64,000 nt of DNA from Adiantum capillus-veneris (Eukaryota > Streptophyta > Polypodiopsida > Polypodiales > Pteridaceae), in the NCBI GenBank assembly GCA_014529385.2, contig CM043953.1:64806372-64870371 (forward strand), given 5' to 3'. Both the position numbers and the translations under genes were made by a program. This document shows positions 10,383 to 23,151 of this stretch, piece after piece (positions within the stretch are counted from its first letter, which is position 1; every line of letters starts with the position of its first letter). The notes under the pieces were generated by a model, which made no database searches, was not told the DNA's origin, and worked only from the letters and a program-made list of their open reading frames with translations.

Positions 10383-10582
10383 CACTCTCTTTTGTGTTCT
10401 TTCTTTGTGTGTGTGAGTGCAAGAGAGAAAAAGTGGGTTTTTTTTTATTGCACTTCTTTCCAAACCCTAGTCTTCATGGCATCTATGGTTTAACTCCTTC
10501 CTATAGTTTTTTTGAGTTCTCTCACAAACTCTCACAACCATAAGCCCGATGCTTTCCCGACGAGACCGCAAATTTCTCGACA

Positions 10583-11146
10583 ATGTTTGCCGCCGTTATT
10601 TTCAGCCCATTCACTTATCTCCATCTCCATGATACATCCAAATAACTTTGCCATCAAAGAACCAACCATTATAGTGCGGTAGTTGTTCACATTGTTTACA
10701 TGTCCACCTTTGTGCAAAGGTTTGATCCAATTTTCACTCCAACCATGAGGCATGCCATGCTGAAGTGCAAGGTTAAACATATCGCATATCCAATATGCGA
10801 TATGTTTACATCTCCTCCTTTGTACAAAGGTTTGATCCAATTTTCACTCCAATCATGAGGCATGCCATGCTGAAGTGCAAGGTTAAACATATCGCATATC
10901 CAATATGTGATATTCTTGCTTGTCCATTTAATCATTTCAGCCTTGATACCTTGAAGATCCCCTGCCTTGCGGGTAGCAAGTTTCTCAAGCGCACAACATA
11001 CATCTTCAATGGTAAAGAAGGGAGGCATAAACAGAAGGGAGCTACAACACTCCATCTTATCAACATTGGGTTGATCATAGAAGTTCTTGCAATACGTATA
11101 CATATCCTCAAGATTCAAGTCACCAAAGCTCTCAACACGCTTGCCT

Positions 11147-11150
<4 letters not shown>
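10583..11150 (-). pseudogene. LINE (non-LTR) reverse transcriptase fragment
   Basis: The minus strand reads an early RT region: FTIEDVCCALEKLATRKAGD, then G-I-x-A-E-M-I-K, then WSENWIKPLYKGGD, NYRTIMVGSLMAKLF and SEWAENN. These correspond to the N-terminal RT blocks of plant LINEs. The frame is disturbed by a 110-bp tandem duplication. The fragment stops at 10582/10583 where the gag-only element inserted; the catalytic YxDD part is not in the window. No endonuclease or poly(A) tail is seen. Confidence 0.75.
10693..10912. repeat. 110-bp tandem duplication inside LINE RT
   Basis: Units 10693-10802 and 10803-10912 are the same length and differ at 5 positions (about 95% identical). It repeats the piece coding for ICDMFNLALQHGMPH and WSENWIKPL. 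Confidence 0.9.

Positions 11151-11189
<39 letters not shown>
11148..11189. repeat. (GA)n microsatellite
   Basis: A nearly pure GA run next to the end of the LINE fragment, with one GGGA interruption. Confidence 0.9.
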
Positions 11190-11193
<4 letters not shown>

Positions 11194-11310
11194 GTTAAGG
11201 ATGAAAATAATGGGATACCTGAGCAACCAGCACCAATATTACCTTCAAGGCGAGGACGCTTTGTTGAACGAAGTGCTTGCTTTACATGGAGGTGCAGGCA
11301 TGACTCTAAG

Positions 11311-12413
<1,103 letters not shown>

Positions 12414-12689
12414 CTTGTGTACGTATTTATAGATGAGTGAATAGGGTAGAAAGATTAATCTTATATTGCTCTTTGTAATGTAGATGTCAGACAAGAGACC
12501 AACTAGTGAGGAGCAGCCAGCTGGCTCTTCTTTTGGTTGGTTCACATCCCAGGTGGGCTCCCACCCGGGGTGGACATTACCTCTAATGGACCCGAGTCTT
12601 GAGTCGGTGAGAACAAGCAAAGAAATAAAGAATGTTTCTACGTAGTTAGCCCTAAACCATGAGTGTCATAGGTTTTTTTTGGTTATTTG

Positions 12690-14247
12690 CAGGCATGGCC
12701 ATCCTACACCTACCCTTCTCAGATTCCTCCACCGATCGTAGACCCTGACTTACAGCAGTCTATCTCTTTACAAGAGCAGTACCTCCGTTCCACGAAGGAT
12801 TTGTTTGGCCGCTACGCTCCACAATAGCTTGCAACCTACGGCATTTCTCCACAGACTACACCATGGGGGAGTCAAGGAGGGACTCCTTACCTTCAGAGCC
12901 TCGCACCGACGGCACCTCCCTCTACTCTCCCTTTCTATCGTGCTACTCCTATTCCATCGCAGGGTCCTACTCCCCTTGCATCGCAGGGTCCCACTCCCAT
13001 GGCATCACAGGGTCCTATGCCACTCCATTCTACTCCTGCTTCACCAGAACATTGTTGATGGAGCAGCGCGCGTTGACGCTCGTTTCAGGGCAGCAAGCGT
13101 TGTGAGAGACGAAGCGGAAGTGGATCTTGTGGTTTTGCATGTTTGGCAAGAAACAAAGTCCCCACTTTCAGAGCGTGTTGTCCATGACGCAGAGGACGAG
13201 GATACTGATGCACACGTGCTAGACACGCATGGACGTTACTATAGGGTTAAATATGGCGGGGAGGTGGATTTCATCACAGTACAGAGCAGGTCATTTTGAC
13301 TCCATCTACAAATTCTTATACATTCAACATATAAGAACTATTTTATAAAGTTTAGAGACCATTTGCCCAATCATGCACGGTGCATTGAGGACGCTCTGTT
13401 AGCTAGATTTCCAAACGCCCCCGAACAATGTTTTTCACAAAAATGGTTGGAGGGCTACATAAAGACATTTCTAAAAAGCAAGCAGTCCAGTGTGCGGCGC
13501 GCAGCAGCCAACCAGGTCAGAGATCCAAATAGGAGTTATTGCGGTGGCAACATGGCAGACGCGGAGTGGGAGTGGACAATTCAAGAGAAGAGCGATCAAG
13601 CTGCGACGGGCTCATCATACAGACAACAACACGAGGCTCGCACAAGACAAACTCCCATGCACTATGACTCAAGAGGCAAGGGAGCTTCGAAGGATAAATA
13701 TGTAAGATTAATTGAATTATAACATCGATCAGTGATTATAAAGATTATAGTTGATGATTTGGTATTGTTATTGCTAACTTAAGAAAATATCACTCTCTCT
13801 CGACCCACCAGAGAGATGGTCAAGTATCGACAGCGACATACAGAATTTGATACTTGGCGATGGTTGTTTAAAAACAACCACATCTCTTGCGAGCAATTCA
13901 ACGCTGCGATTGGACCACTACAAGCTTTAAGTTTAAACAAGTAATTTTGCATCAATTGTTTTGAGTTGTTGATCATTGTTTAATTTGGTTTGGGTTTATG
14001 TAGAGTCAAAGTGATCCACCATATGTGCCTCTGAATTAACGTGTAGTGGCAATATGCGCGGTAGTGCTGCAACTGACGCGATAATAGCTGCGGGTATATT
14101 GCCGCCACTCTTACCACGTATATTGTTGAGAAACCACTATTGCGTCAATTGTCGCGCTTATTACCGCTCCTGCAAATTTTTCTCTCTCCTTTTTCCTTTG
14201 TTTTTCTGCAGCAATGTTAGCGGTTAAAGACAACTCCTCTTATAATG
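12690..14247 (+). mobile_element. CACTA transposon remnant, copy 1
   Basis: A stretch collinear with 53395-55164, with the coding blocks in the same order. Its right edge (CTCCTCTTATAATG at about 14234-14247) is a decayed form of the CCTCTTATAGTG end of copy 2, the complement of a CACTA terminus, preceded by GC-rich subterminal DNA. No left terminus was found, so it is truncated or too decayed. Confidence 0.6.
12770..13950 (+). pseudogene. CACTA second gene (TNPA/Ptta-En-Spm-like), decayed copy 1
   Basis: Blocks in order: a Q/P/T-rich N-terminus (STKDLFGRYAPQ then TAG at 12825, and a P-T-x-A-S-Q-G-P repeat), YYRVKYGGEVDF (13232-13270), then ORF 13363-13722 with WLEGYIKTFLKSK, NMADAEWEW and TPMHYDSRGKG. 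After a probable intron (GTAAGA at 13700, AG before 13810) comes RQRHTEFDTWRWLF. This block order is that of the DNA-binding second gene of En/Spm-type elements. Stops and frameshifts show it is dead. The family call is from overall layout; the domain would need a profile search. Confidence 0.55.
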
Positions 14248-14259
14248 TAGAGGCACTAA

Positions 14260-14825
14260 TGTTGGCGAATCACCATCGTGATCGGATGATGTAGCATAGC
14301 AAGAACTCAAACCAACATAAATATGCCAATCTGAGGGAGTAGCTGAGCCGACTAGTACATAGAAACATCAAATGCAAAGTCCTAAGCGACAATGCACTGA
14401 TGAGAGGGGTGTCATGACCGTGTAAGATGAGGAAATAATCAAAATTTCTAAGTCTCCCGTGCGGTATAACTAACACTCAAATAGTCGTGATGATGTCAAA
14501 CGAAGCCCAAAAGACATGAAACTTAAGATATGAGGCCTCTAGACTATGCATTTGATTCCAAACAACAAAACCTACAATAGTCACCATCGGGTAGGTGAGC
14601 AATCACAATTGTTGCCACACCCAACCGCAACAAAAAATGACAAATGAGGGGTTGTTTCTCTTTGCCTAAGGCCTACTTACCTCTCTCCGTGTTTAGTTTC
14701 ATCAAGAACATCATTAAAACACCATAATGAATGATTAAGCACACAAAATTACCTAGAACCAAGAATTCTCATTCTGCTGCACACACACATTCAAACACAG
14801 CATGGCGACCATCAACATAATGCTA
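14260..14825. other. no gene recognised
   Basis: Between the CACTA remnant and the small copia element I see no coding region longer than about 70 codons, no terminal repeats and no microsatellite of note. Confidence 0.6.
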
Positions 14826-14830
14826 AGAAT

Positions 14831-15114
14831 TGTTACGTTTTCAAGCCCAAGTTTGGCTAGTTTGTCAGTATACCCGTGGGAACAAGCCTCACAAGGCATG
14901 CAGATAAAAGTTCAGTCTATGTGCGGTTTGCATGCCAAATCCCTATTTATATTGTAAGGTCTTTACACACAAATCAATCAATCAATAAGCGTGTTTTTTT
15001 TGTTGCAAGCAGTATCGAGCTCTCTCTCTCTCTCCTATCTCATTCAACTTTCTGCTGCACCTGTATCTTGCCATGAATCCCCTCCGGCATCACCCACTTT
15101 AGCTTTCCATAACA
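14831..15114 (+). repeat. 5' LTR of small copia element
   Basis: 284 bp, TGTTACG..CCATAACA. Related to 37042-37324 and 37800-38082. It contains a TATTTATA box near 14943 and a (CT)n stretch near 15020. Confidence 0.85.
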
Positions 15115-15116
15115 TA

Positions 15117-15128
15117 TGGTATCAGAGC
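15117..15128 (+). other. copia primer-binding site
   Basis: TGGTATCAGAGC, complementary to the 3' end of plant initiator methionine tRNA, two bases after the LTR end. Confidence 0.85.
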
Positions 15129-16173
15129 TTTGGTGCTCGTTGCAGCAGGTGATCCTTGGCGCTCTCTAGTACTCAGGTGTTGTTGCTTCATAGCCAAGTT
15201 GGCTAGGGCGCTGTAGAAGGCACTCAAGTCGACTCACAGCAGGCCGGATGCGAGCTTGAGAAGATTGCGTGCCCATTAGAGCCTCAGGCTTGGTGCTCCT
15301 GGAACTGGCAAGGCGGCCAAGACTCGTCAAGGCCACCCTATGGCGGTTTTCTGGTGCTTCAGAGAACAAGCAGCGCTGTGTCTGTAGGCTGCAGACTCGT
15401 TTTTTTTAAAGGATTTTCTTAAATCACCCCTATTGAACCTAGGGTTCCCACACAAAGTGATAATTCACACATAAGGCCATTCACACCCCGTACTCCGGCA
15501 TATCGGTCAGAGTATTGCAGTCTCAACTGTAGAGCATATGGACTAAGTTTGCTAGTGGGTGGCAATTGTATTTCGGACAAGCATTTAAAATGCAAGTACA
15601 AAGGCAGTTAAGCTTATAGATGGACGATTTGATAACTCAACAACTTCAAATATGTCATTCCAAATTTAACTTTCTAAGTCTATGTCAGTATTGGACAAGA
15701 TTCAAATGCATGCATAGCAAGCTCTATCACTACGACAGCTGTCAAACTATCCTTTTCAAAGAAGATTTGCTTCAAGAACATAGAGGTACATCAACAGATG
15801 TTGAACATCCAGATCTGCTTCGAGATTGCAAATACAAGTTTTTACAACTTAGTTCAGTGTTATAGTCTTGTTTTGTCATAAACTTTCCAATCAAAGCTTT
15901 TTCTTTTACATTGTCAGTTATTGTCATGCTTGACAGTTATCATCATATCAAATTTGTACGGGTTATAGACACTGCCATGAAAATCAAGTGGTAAGACTTC
16001 CCAAAGTATTTTTTCTTAGCCCATTTTTTGTTATCACTTTCATGAGGTTACTGGGTACACCTAAAACCCAAGTTTTGGCAGTAAACCAAAAACTCCATTT
16101 TTGGTAGCTAATTTTTTGACCTACACCCAATTTGTTCAAGGGGGGGTTCTACTATCATAGCACCAGGTTATGG
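15129..16173 (+). other. non-coding interior of small copia element (left part)
   Basis: About 1 kb without a supported ORF. A GC-richer start (15129-15400) is followed by AT-rich sequence. It ends with TATGG, the target of the giant gypsy insertion; the interior resumes at 36931. Confidence 0.6.
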
Positions 16174-16790
16174 TGTTTTCGGGAAAAATTACTCCCCTGT
16201 TCATGCTCACAAGCACGACACAGACAACATACTTATCATCCGATGACACAACTAACCCGTAGGTGCACGAAGGCAATCTCGTTAGCTTGTCAGCGTGAGA
16301 CTAATCTACACATACACACTTCTATGATGCATCAATCATTAACCCTTGTAGAATGCAATCCACTCTATCCCTAAATGCTCACAACACCGTTTACACCTCA
16401 AATGAACTCGGAATCGCATCAAACTTACTAGGAACCATCCTCTCAATAGGATATACTTACCTATAAGTCTAATCTCACCAGATTTGAACCCTGGTTATCT
16501 CGAATACAATCGCGATAGACTCACAGGTCATAATCCAGAAGTGTGCGAAACCTAAATCTATGAGTATCTATGTGTAGCTAATCTCTCTCTCATTCCATAA
16601 AGCACTTGATTGTTGAAAACAGACATTGTTTGTGCTACTTACAAGCAAAAAAAGCTAGAAGAAGGATCGATCGCGAACAGCTCGAAAATGTGAATGCGTG
16701 GCGTGGGCACGTAACTCTCGGAGAGGCTACCGTAATGGTGTGGTCACATCGTGAATCCAGTGAGGGAGAAGCACATAGCGAAGAGGATAA

Positions 16791-16823
<33 letters not shown>

Positions 16824-17099
16824 ACTCGTACGACATAGGATTAATATCCAAATGTTATTTAAAAATTGGTTCTAAGGTGACTTTTATACTTTAGTCACCT
16901 TAGCTCAAAAATGTACATGGGGTTCTCTTCATCATAATTACAAAGTGGAAACACATCTAGGTCGTGACTGACTGATTAATCTTTACATAACCCAGACAAG
17001 TGGATCAAAATGATAAGACGTCTTTGACATAAAAATGGGAATTTGATAGGCTTTGCAAGGTGGGCTCATTACAACAGTTGGACAAGTTGGGCTCCAACA
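16174..17099 (-). repeat. 3' LTR of giant gypsy element
   Basis: 926 bp; in element sense TGTTGGAGCCC..AAAACA. It pairs with 35991-36925. It contains a CT run at 16794-16820 and a degenerate half of the element's recurring palindrome (ATCGCGATAGACT near 16508). Confidence 0.92.
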
Positions 17100-17116
17100 C
17101 TCCCCCCCTCCTAGTT
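17100..17116 (-). other. polypurine tract of giant gypsy element
   Basis: AACTAGGAGGGGGGGAG on the minus strand, abutting the 3' LTR. It would prime plus-strand DNA synthesis. An identical 17-mer occurs at 23011-23027. Confidence 0.85.
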
Positions 17117-17147
17117 CATGTCTACTACGACATGATCGTCTTTGTCT

Positions 17148-20100
17148 TCAGTGTGGTTGTATTCCTTCTTGGTTGATTTGATGTAGAAACTCATCATATT
17201 GCATAGACTCGCTTGCCATTAATGGGCCAACAATTTTGGATTTGTACATGAAGAAGCCGGTGTAAAATGCTTCTTCGAATGTTTGGAGATGGTAGCTTGG
17301 TAGAAATATTAGCCGTCTGAAGTAGGCATACAACACTGGCTCTGTAGGTGGCCCACTTAGATTATATGACAGCTCTGATATGCTTCTTTCTGTATTTATG
17401 TACTCTGAAGTCCAGCTTTCCGAGAACACTGTTAGACAGGCCAAAAAAGTCTGAGCTATTTTACATAGCATCTTGCAGGATAGGTTGGGAGAGCCTCCGA
17501 ATTCTGCTATGGCACCCTGAAGGGTTTTCACCATGTAAGAACCAGATATTCTCTCTCCTTCGGCAGGCCCTGGCAATACTGGATAGTTCAACCATGTAGG
17601 ATTTCTGCTTTGTAAGGCTTTATGTTGGCTGTAAGTGTAATTTCGGGGTGTTGGGAAAAAAGTCCTATCATTCCTCAGCTCAGGCGGTGCATTGACTAAG
17701 TGGATCAGGTTGTTAGGGTGATCCAAAAGCCATTGACGCCTCCACTTTGGCTGGCTGTCTACTATCCTGTTTTGCTGTTCCTGATCCTGTAATTCTCCTT
17801 CAAATACTGACACTTGTTCTTCCTTTGCGAGCTGTCGTTGATGTGTCAGAGTTTCATATTTCAGTAGAGCATAGGGTAACATCGGGGCATTCCATTCTTC
17901 CCGTAGCTCTTCCGCTGTCTTGCCTGATCTGGAGAGCCCTTGTAACATCTCCTTCTCGAGTTGCATGGCCTTGTACCACATCATCTCTTATTGCTTTTCC
18001 ATTTGTTCGGCGAGCTTCTGCTCTTCAAATTTTTCGACTGAATCTTCGTCTTCTTCTTGGTTTTTGGAGCCAGTTTGATCAGTCTGTGTATCGGGGGCCT
18101 CATGGTCATCTGATTCTTCCTTATAGTCATCTTCGCCCCCATATATTTCTGCCAATCCAGCCAAATCTATGGCTGCTTGCTCCAGGTGCACCCATACCTG
18201 TCCTTGGTGTTGCCTTGCAATTTGGAGACTTGCAATTTGCGTAGCCATTGTTCTATTATTGATTTGGAGAGTTTTAAATTCCATCTCCTTTTTGGGTTGC
18301 AGACTCCTCTAACTCTTTTAGCCTGATGTGCAAATTTTCATTTTCCTCCCTGAGGGACTTGGAAACAATGCTTTCTATTTCACTGTCATGAGCTGGTCCT
18401 TCTTGCTGTTCACTTTGTAAGTCCAAGATTTGCCTTTGTAATTGATCCTCTGCTCTAAGTGCACTTTCGGCTATCATTAAGCGCTATTTTCTTTCCAATT
18501 CCAGCTCTCTCTTCAGTGCCGCCACTTCTTCTTGCAGTTGGACCACCAATGTTGCTGGTAGCAACATTTTTTCTTTCTTTGATGGTTCTATCTCCCTTGC
18601 TTGTATATCTGTTACTGCTCTCAAATCCTTCACTTCAATTTGTAAGTCATCGATTACGACTTGCAAACTTTTGACTGTCTCCAGGGCATCTTGCTTTTCT
18701 TTTTCTAACCTTTGGATTTGCTCATCTCTATCACTGACATCTTCAAGAAATACATTGATTGTATCTTCACAAATGGCATTGAAATTTTTTGACTCCTGTA
18801 AATTTTCCTCGAGGAGGTTTACTCTGCTTTTGAGCCCTAAGATCTCAGCATCTCTGATGCTGATCAGTTTAAGGGTGTCATCTCTTTGCTCTTGCAACTT
18901 CAGAACTTCTTGATGGGTTGTTTCTAACTTCCTTTTGTTTGCCCTATTCTGATTGGCTAACCACTGTTGACTGTGCAATCTTGTTCGGTTTAGTAGGGTC
19001 TCCATTGACTGTAAATCCAGGTCTATAGTAGCTTCCAACTCAATTTATTGAGAGGAGGAAGATTTTTCTTTTGTCATATCCACCTCTTTTTGCTTGCCTT
19101 TATCAATGTGTGATACCGTTCCAGTGTTTGGGTGACCATCTGTTCTTTCTTCTTCTTCTTCATTGGGTGGTGTATGAACCCTCTCATTATGATGTGAGCT
19201 CTCTGAATGCGAAGGAGAGTCAGCAGGTGGGGTTGATTGCTTCTCACTTGTCTCTGGCCTTGGAGATGGAGGTGTCTCTTGGAGATGGAGGTGGTGTTTC
19301 CTGATCTCGTGAAGTTGGCCTTAACTGATCTCTCAAGGTTTGGAGATCCTCCTCTTCAAGTAGCAGTTCTGGTTCATCCATAGAGTTCCTTTCTTGGATG
19401 TACCTTTCAAACCAGTCCAACTCAAAAGCTAGGTTGTGTTTATTCTTTGTTCTCAATGTGTAACTGCTACTAAAAGGTCTCCAAGTGGCGTCTACATTGC
19501 CTCGTAGAGATCTCTCGAGTACAAAGCCTTCTAGCATTCTTTCCATTTTTTCTACCTTCTGCAATATGGTGTTGTTCTCCATTTCCTCTTTCCACTTCTT
19601 TAGTCTCAAATCTTCTTCTTCAGTTTTTATTTCTTCTTCCATCTTTTCCTGTGTACTTCTGGTTACTCTTTCCAGCCTGCGTCCTCCAATGGTGTTAGTA
19701 GAGGCTGATACTCGTCTTTGTGATCTGCCACGCCTATGGCCTGGTATATTATTCTGGTGAGGACTTCTCCTCCTGCAATGTAATTTGGCATGTCCTACCA
19801 TATCTTTTTCACTTCCTCAAACAGATATGATGCATGATCTATATAGAACTCATGTGTCATTCCCATAGCCCAGGTTAGTGTTGTTGAGATGACCCCGTGT
19901 GGTGTAGTGTATCTAGGCGCTCTCTTGTTGTAGCTCAACAAACACTGACTGTATACCTGTGTCAGTTCTCTTACTTCCAGGTTTGCTATGAGTTTGAAAG
20001 AAGGCAGCTTGGATGTTTGCAGGTAGACTATGAGGTTCTTCCTTCTTTCTCTCATGTTGGCTCCCTGATGAGACAATTTCAATGCCTCTTTGATGATTTC

Positions 20101-20511
20101 CTTTGTGATCTGAATCTCCATCACCTCATTATCCATGTCTGCCACCTTGCAAGTTTCATCTTCTTGGCTAGTCTCAATTAGGTGTTGTACCCTCTTGAAA
20201 TCTATCCCTACTGGTGGTAGTGAAACAAAGTTCCACAAGCCAACTTTTTTCAGCCATGACCTTTGCGGTGATCTTTTCAGGTAATTTTTTGCTTCCTTGG
20301 GGATCATTACTGTATCCACTAAATTTCCTTTGTCATCCACATAGGAACCTTGGTAGATTTGAAAGGCTGCTACTTGTTGCACGTCTGCAGGTATCCAGGT
20401 GGCCGCTGGCTTTAATGAATTGGGTAGAAGTGCATAGGATATTGCACCTTCCATTGCCAGGTTCTTGCCTTTTCTTTTTCCCGGAGAAGCATCCATGGAT
20501 CCTGTATTCAC
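17148..20511 (-). pseudogene. long coiled-coil 3' ORF of giant gypsy element, unknown function
   Basis: Six collinear minus-strand ORFs (20511-19795, 19801-19244, 19038-18484, 18477-18274, 18284-17988, 17984-17148) form one broken gene of about 1,100 codons: two junctions are single in-frame stops, the others are frame changes. Parts in order: a 238-residue globular N-terminus (ends near a HGVISTTLTWAMGM block), a charged linker with SPSPR-like proline stretches, about 250 residues of heptad-rich coiled coil, an acidic stretch, and a 278-residue C-terminal globular part. It ends 31 nt before the purine tract, so it fills the position of an env-like gene, but I see no signal peptide or membrane span. 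Function unknown. Confidence 0.7.
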
Positions 20512-20792
20512 AAATAATGGTTAATGTACAAACATAGTACTTCTCTTCTAAATTGATTACCACTTAATCATGCATCTAGATGAGCCTTCTTAATCCCAAG
20601 ATCAGTTAAGGTAAAATGTTAGTAGATAGACAAGCTCTTTCATTGTCTGACTCTGACGGCTTCAATTTAATGTTGTTGATGAAGGAGAAAAAGTCCAAAT
20701 GCCTTGAAATTTTGTGTGGTGTATGTGCATAGGGCATGTAAGGTCACCCTATAGTCACAAACTGAAAATCAGCTCATTTGCAATTTCTGCCC

Positions 20793-21554
20793 AGTCTATC
20801 GCGATAGACTAGCTATCTTTTGACAAGGGATATATTTTCCACTTGTGACTCCACCAATTGGTTTCTCATGTCTTGCACATGATCTGATCCTATTTCCACC
20901 TCAAATGAATGTCAAGTGACCCCTTTTTGGATCAACTTCCATTTTTTCAGATTCCCTCCAAGGAGATGTTGTTCTATCTCCTTCATTTTTTGTTGTTCTA
21001 TCTCCTTCATTTTTTTTTTGGGCTCAAACTTAGTGTGTAGTCCTCTTGCATCATGCTGAAGCCAACTGTTGATTCCAATTTTTGATCAGATGGTTCTGTA
21101 TCACTCTGCTTATTCTATCGCGATAGACTAGGACATAGTGTCATTTTGTCATATTTTGGCTCTATGATCATCTGTCTGCCTTCTCCTAGTTGATGTAAGG
21201 TTTCTTGACCTCTCACATGTGAATTTTAACTGTCTGCCATTGAGATGTCCTATTCTAACTTTGATTTGCTGTCAAGTCTATCTCGGCTTGCCATATGAGT
21301 CCATCTTGTCACCAAATTTGGTGTACTGCCTCCATATGCTTCCCCAAGTCTATCTTGTGAAAATTTTGAAAAGCCTTCCCCCCAAAGATAAAATAGCAAG
21401 TCTATCGCGATAGACTCAGTTACTTGGCCAAGAGAGAGCAATTTTGCACTTTGATTTGATATTTGTGGTCATTATTCCTTGTTAGTACCCCTCATGAAGT
21501 CAAAATCAAAATTTTACTTTTCTAAGTGTAATAGCAAGTCTATCGCGATAGACT
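20793..21554. repeat. cluster of four 18-bp palindromes
   Basis: AGTCTATCGCGATAGACT occurs exactly at 20793-20810, 21400-21417 and 21537-21554, and its 14-bp core TCTATCGCGATAGA at 21114-21127. Half-sites AAGTCTATC also occur near 21274 and 21346. Each is a perfect dyad, as a dimeric DNA-binding protein would recognise. Confidence 0.9.
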
Positions 21555-23010
21555 CAGCATCTAGTCATTTTTACAAGTTTTTTTATGTTAGTTGACCACA
21601 ATGGTGTTAGTAGGCTCTCCTAGACACACACATTAAGTTTTAATCAATTTAGAAAAGTGTACTCCATGTTTGCACACTTAGCTGGTTTTGGAGTCGGAGT
21701 AGACCACTTAGGTGATGGTCGCCGTTCCTTTTTGTCATTGTATGACTCAGCTGACTTTCATTTCCTTTTGACCTTCCGTCAAAGCAGTCGGTTGTTCTTT
21801 TGGTGTTTACATCACCAAGAACGACCATTTGGACATCTTTCTGGCCTGTTGCTGGCATTTGCCATAGTGGAAGAGGTTTTTCTTGGTCTAACCATTCAGT
21901 TGGTTAGTCGAGGTTATTGGCTTGCTGCCTATGAGTTTTGGCTCATTTCCGATCACTTTAGTTCAGCTGCCCTTCTGCAGGTCCTGTGAAATTAGGGTTT
22001 TCTGGGCGGCTTCCTTCACGCCTTCCGAGGTCATAGGCTTGATTCCTAAGCTATAGGCATTGTGCCTTTCAATTTTGGTTCCATTTGGTGGCCTCTAGGT
22101 CTTCTTAACAACCAGTCCACAGTATGTGTGCACAGGTTGTGATGGTGGTGCTGGCGAGGTTTTGCGACTAACTGAAGTAAACAACACTTAGATTCAGTGT
22201 TGATGAGCATACCTCTCATATTTGATGTCGATCTGGTGACTGTACGTGATGGACGATCTCCTAGAAGTCTCAACTATTGTAGGGAGCTCTCTCTCTCTCT
22301 CACAATGAAAAATGACTCAAATGAGAGATTTCTAGCCTAGCCTCTCTATATGTAATCGAGACTCCGACACAAAATTTTCCCATATTTTACCTGTGGCCAT
22401 AAATTTTTGCGAGATGAGGTTTAGGCTCGCAAATTTCCTGATTTGGACCTTGTTTGCTCTAGTTCTACAATTTTTGCAAATTTCTCCTTTTGGAGGTCCC
22501 GTCATGACGGTGGTCATTTTTGCCCTGTCACCTTCGCAGTCCTTATTTTTTCTGTGTCTTCTTTACCTTGCTCTTATCAGGCGTCTCTTCTGTTGTGTTT
22601 CCATCTGGATTATGGATTTTTTTTCTATATTTTTTGCTAGAAAATGGCTAAAATAAAGCAAATAAATCCCAAAATAACCTGAAAAATAGCAATTTTAACC
22701 TATAAAAATACCAATGAAAATCAAAACACTTTGTAGCTCACTTTTCTCTCGTCTATGTACATTCTCACCCTTAATCGTCAACCTTGGCCTATTTTTTGCT
22801 GTTTTTCGACGGTTTTTGGCCAGTTTTGACTCTCTTTATAGTATATACACATCCCTAGGGGCTCATATATGATCATTTGGTCCCCCATTCTGATTAATTA
22901 TGAGGGAATATTCTTTTCCCAAAAATCACACAATAAAACGCAAAAATGGTTCAAAAATTAATCACAAACATTGCCCTCTAATATATGACGTGAGTCCGCA
23001 TTTGGAATGC

Positions 23011-23027
23011 CTCCCCCCCTCCTAGTT
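23011..23027 (-). other. internal copy of the polypurine tract
   Basis: AACTAGGAGGGGGGGAG on the minus strand, identical over 17 bases to the terminal tract at 17100-17116, placed between pol and the 3' ORF. Confidence 0.7.
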
Positions 23028-23151
23028 GGAGTCCTCCAGGACGACAGGGTATCGTCAAGGGTATGTGTTATGCATGGGCGTGAACTCGTGCTAATGCAAG
23101 CATTGTAATGTAGCCCTATATGCATGCACAATCAATGCATTTAGAGAAAAT

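Larger units (their letters stand above)
5573..10582 (+). mobile_element. gag-only (non-autonomous) LTR retrotransposon
   Basis: Two long direct repeats (5573-6223, truncated, and 8614-10582) flank a 2.39-kb internal region. The left repeat ends ..TTGACA at 6223 and is followed by a primer-site-like TGGTGAACCCGACGTGAAC; the right one is preceded by a purine tract (AGAGGGGGTGGA) and starts TGTCATG. The ends TGTC..GACA are inverted. The interior encodes only a broken, acidic, gag-like protein and no protease, RT or integrase, which is the build of a large retrotransposon derivative that depends on a helper. The missing part of the left LTR should lie beyond the gypsy insertion, outside the window. 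The element lies inside a LINE fragment. Confidence 0.75.
8614..10582 (+). repeat. 3' LTR of gag-only element
   Basis: Starts TGTCATG directly after the purine tract AGAGGGGGTGGA (8602-8613) and ends ..CTCGACA at 10582, about 1.97 kb. The last 640 bp are shared with the left LTR. It includes a TATA box at 9391, an AT microsatellite near 9731-9756 and the small ORF pair. Confidence 0.7.
20512..23151. other. non-coding stretch upstream of the 3' ORF
   Basis: No supported ORF. It contains four copies of an 18-bp palindrome, a copy of the polypurine tract (23011-23027), a CT run (22286-22300) and a segment AAATGCCTTGAAATTT (20696-20711) also found in the leader (33491-33506). It may hold a promoter or splice signals for the 3' ORF; none is proven. 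Confidence 0.6.

Noticed and set aside
5573-10582. Reading the two long repeats as independent host gene copies instead of LTRs
   Set aside because: The primer-site-like sequence, purine tract and TGTC..GACA ends around a gag-like interior favour LTRs, although the silent-biased divergence keeps the question partly open.
21649-22656. ORFs between pol and the 3' ORF
   Set aside because: Short, on both strands, no collinear frames or motifs; treated as non-coding.
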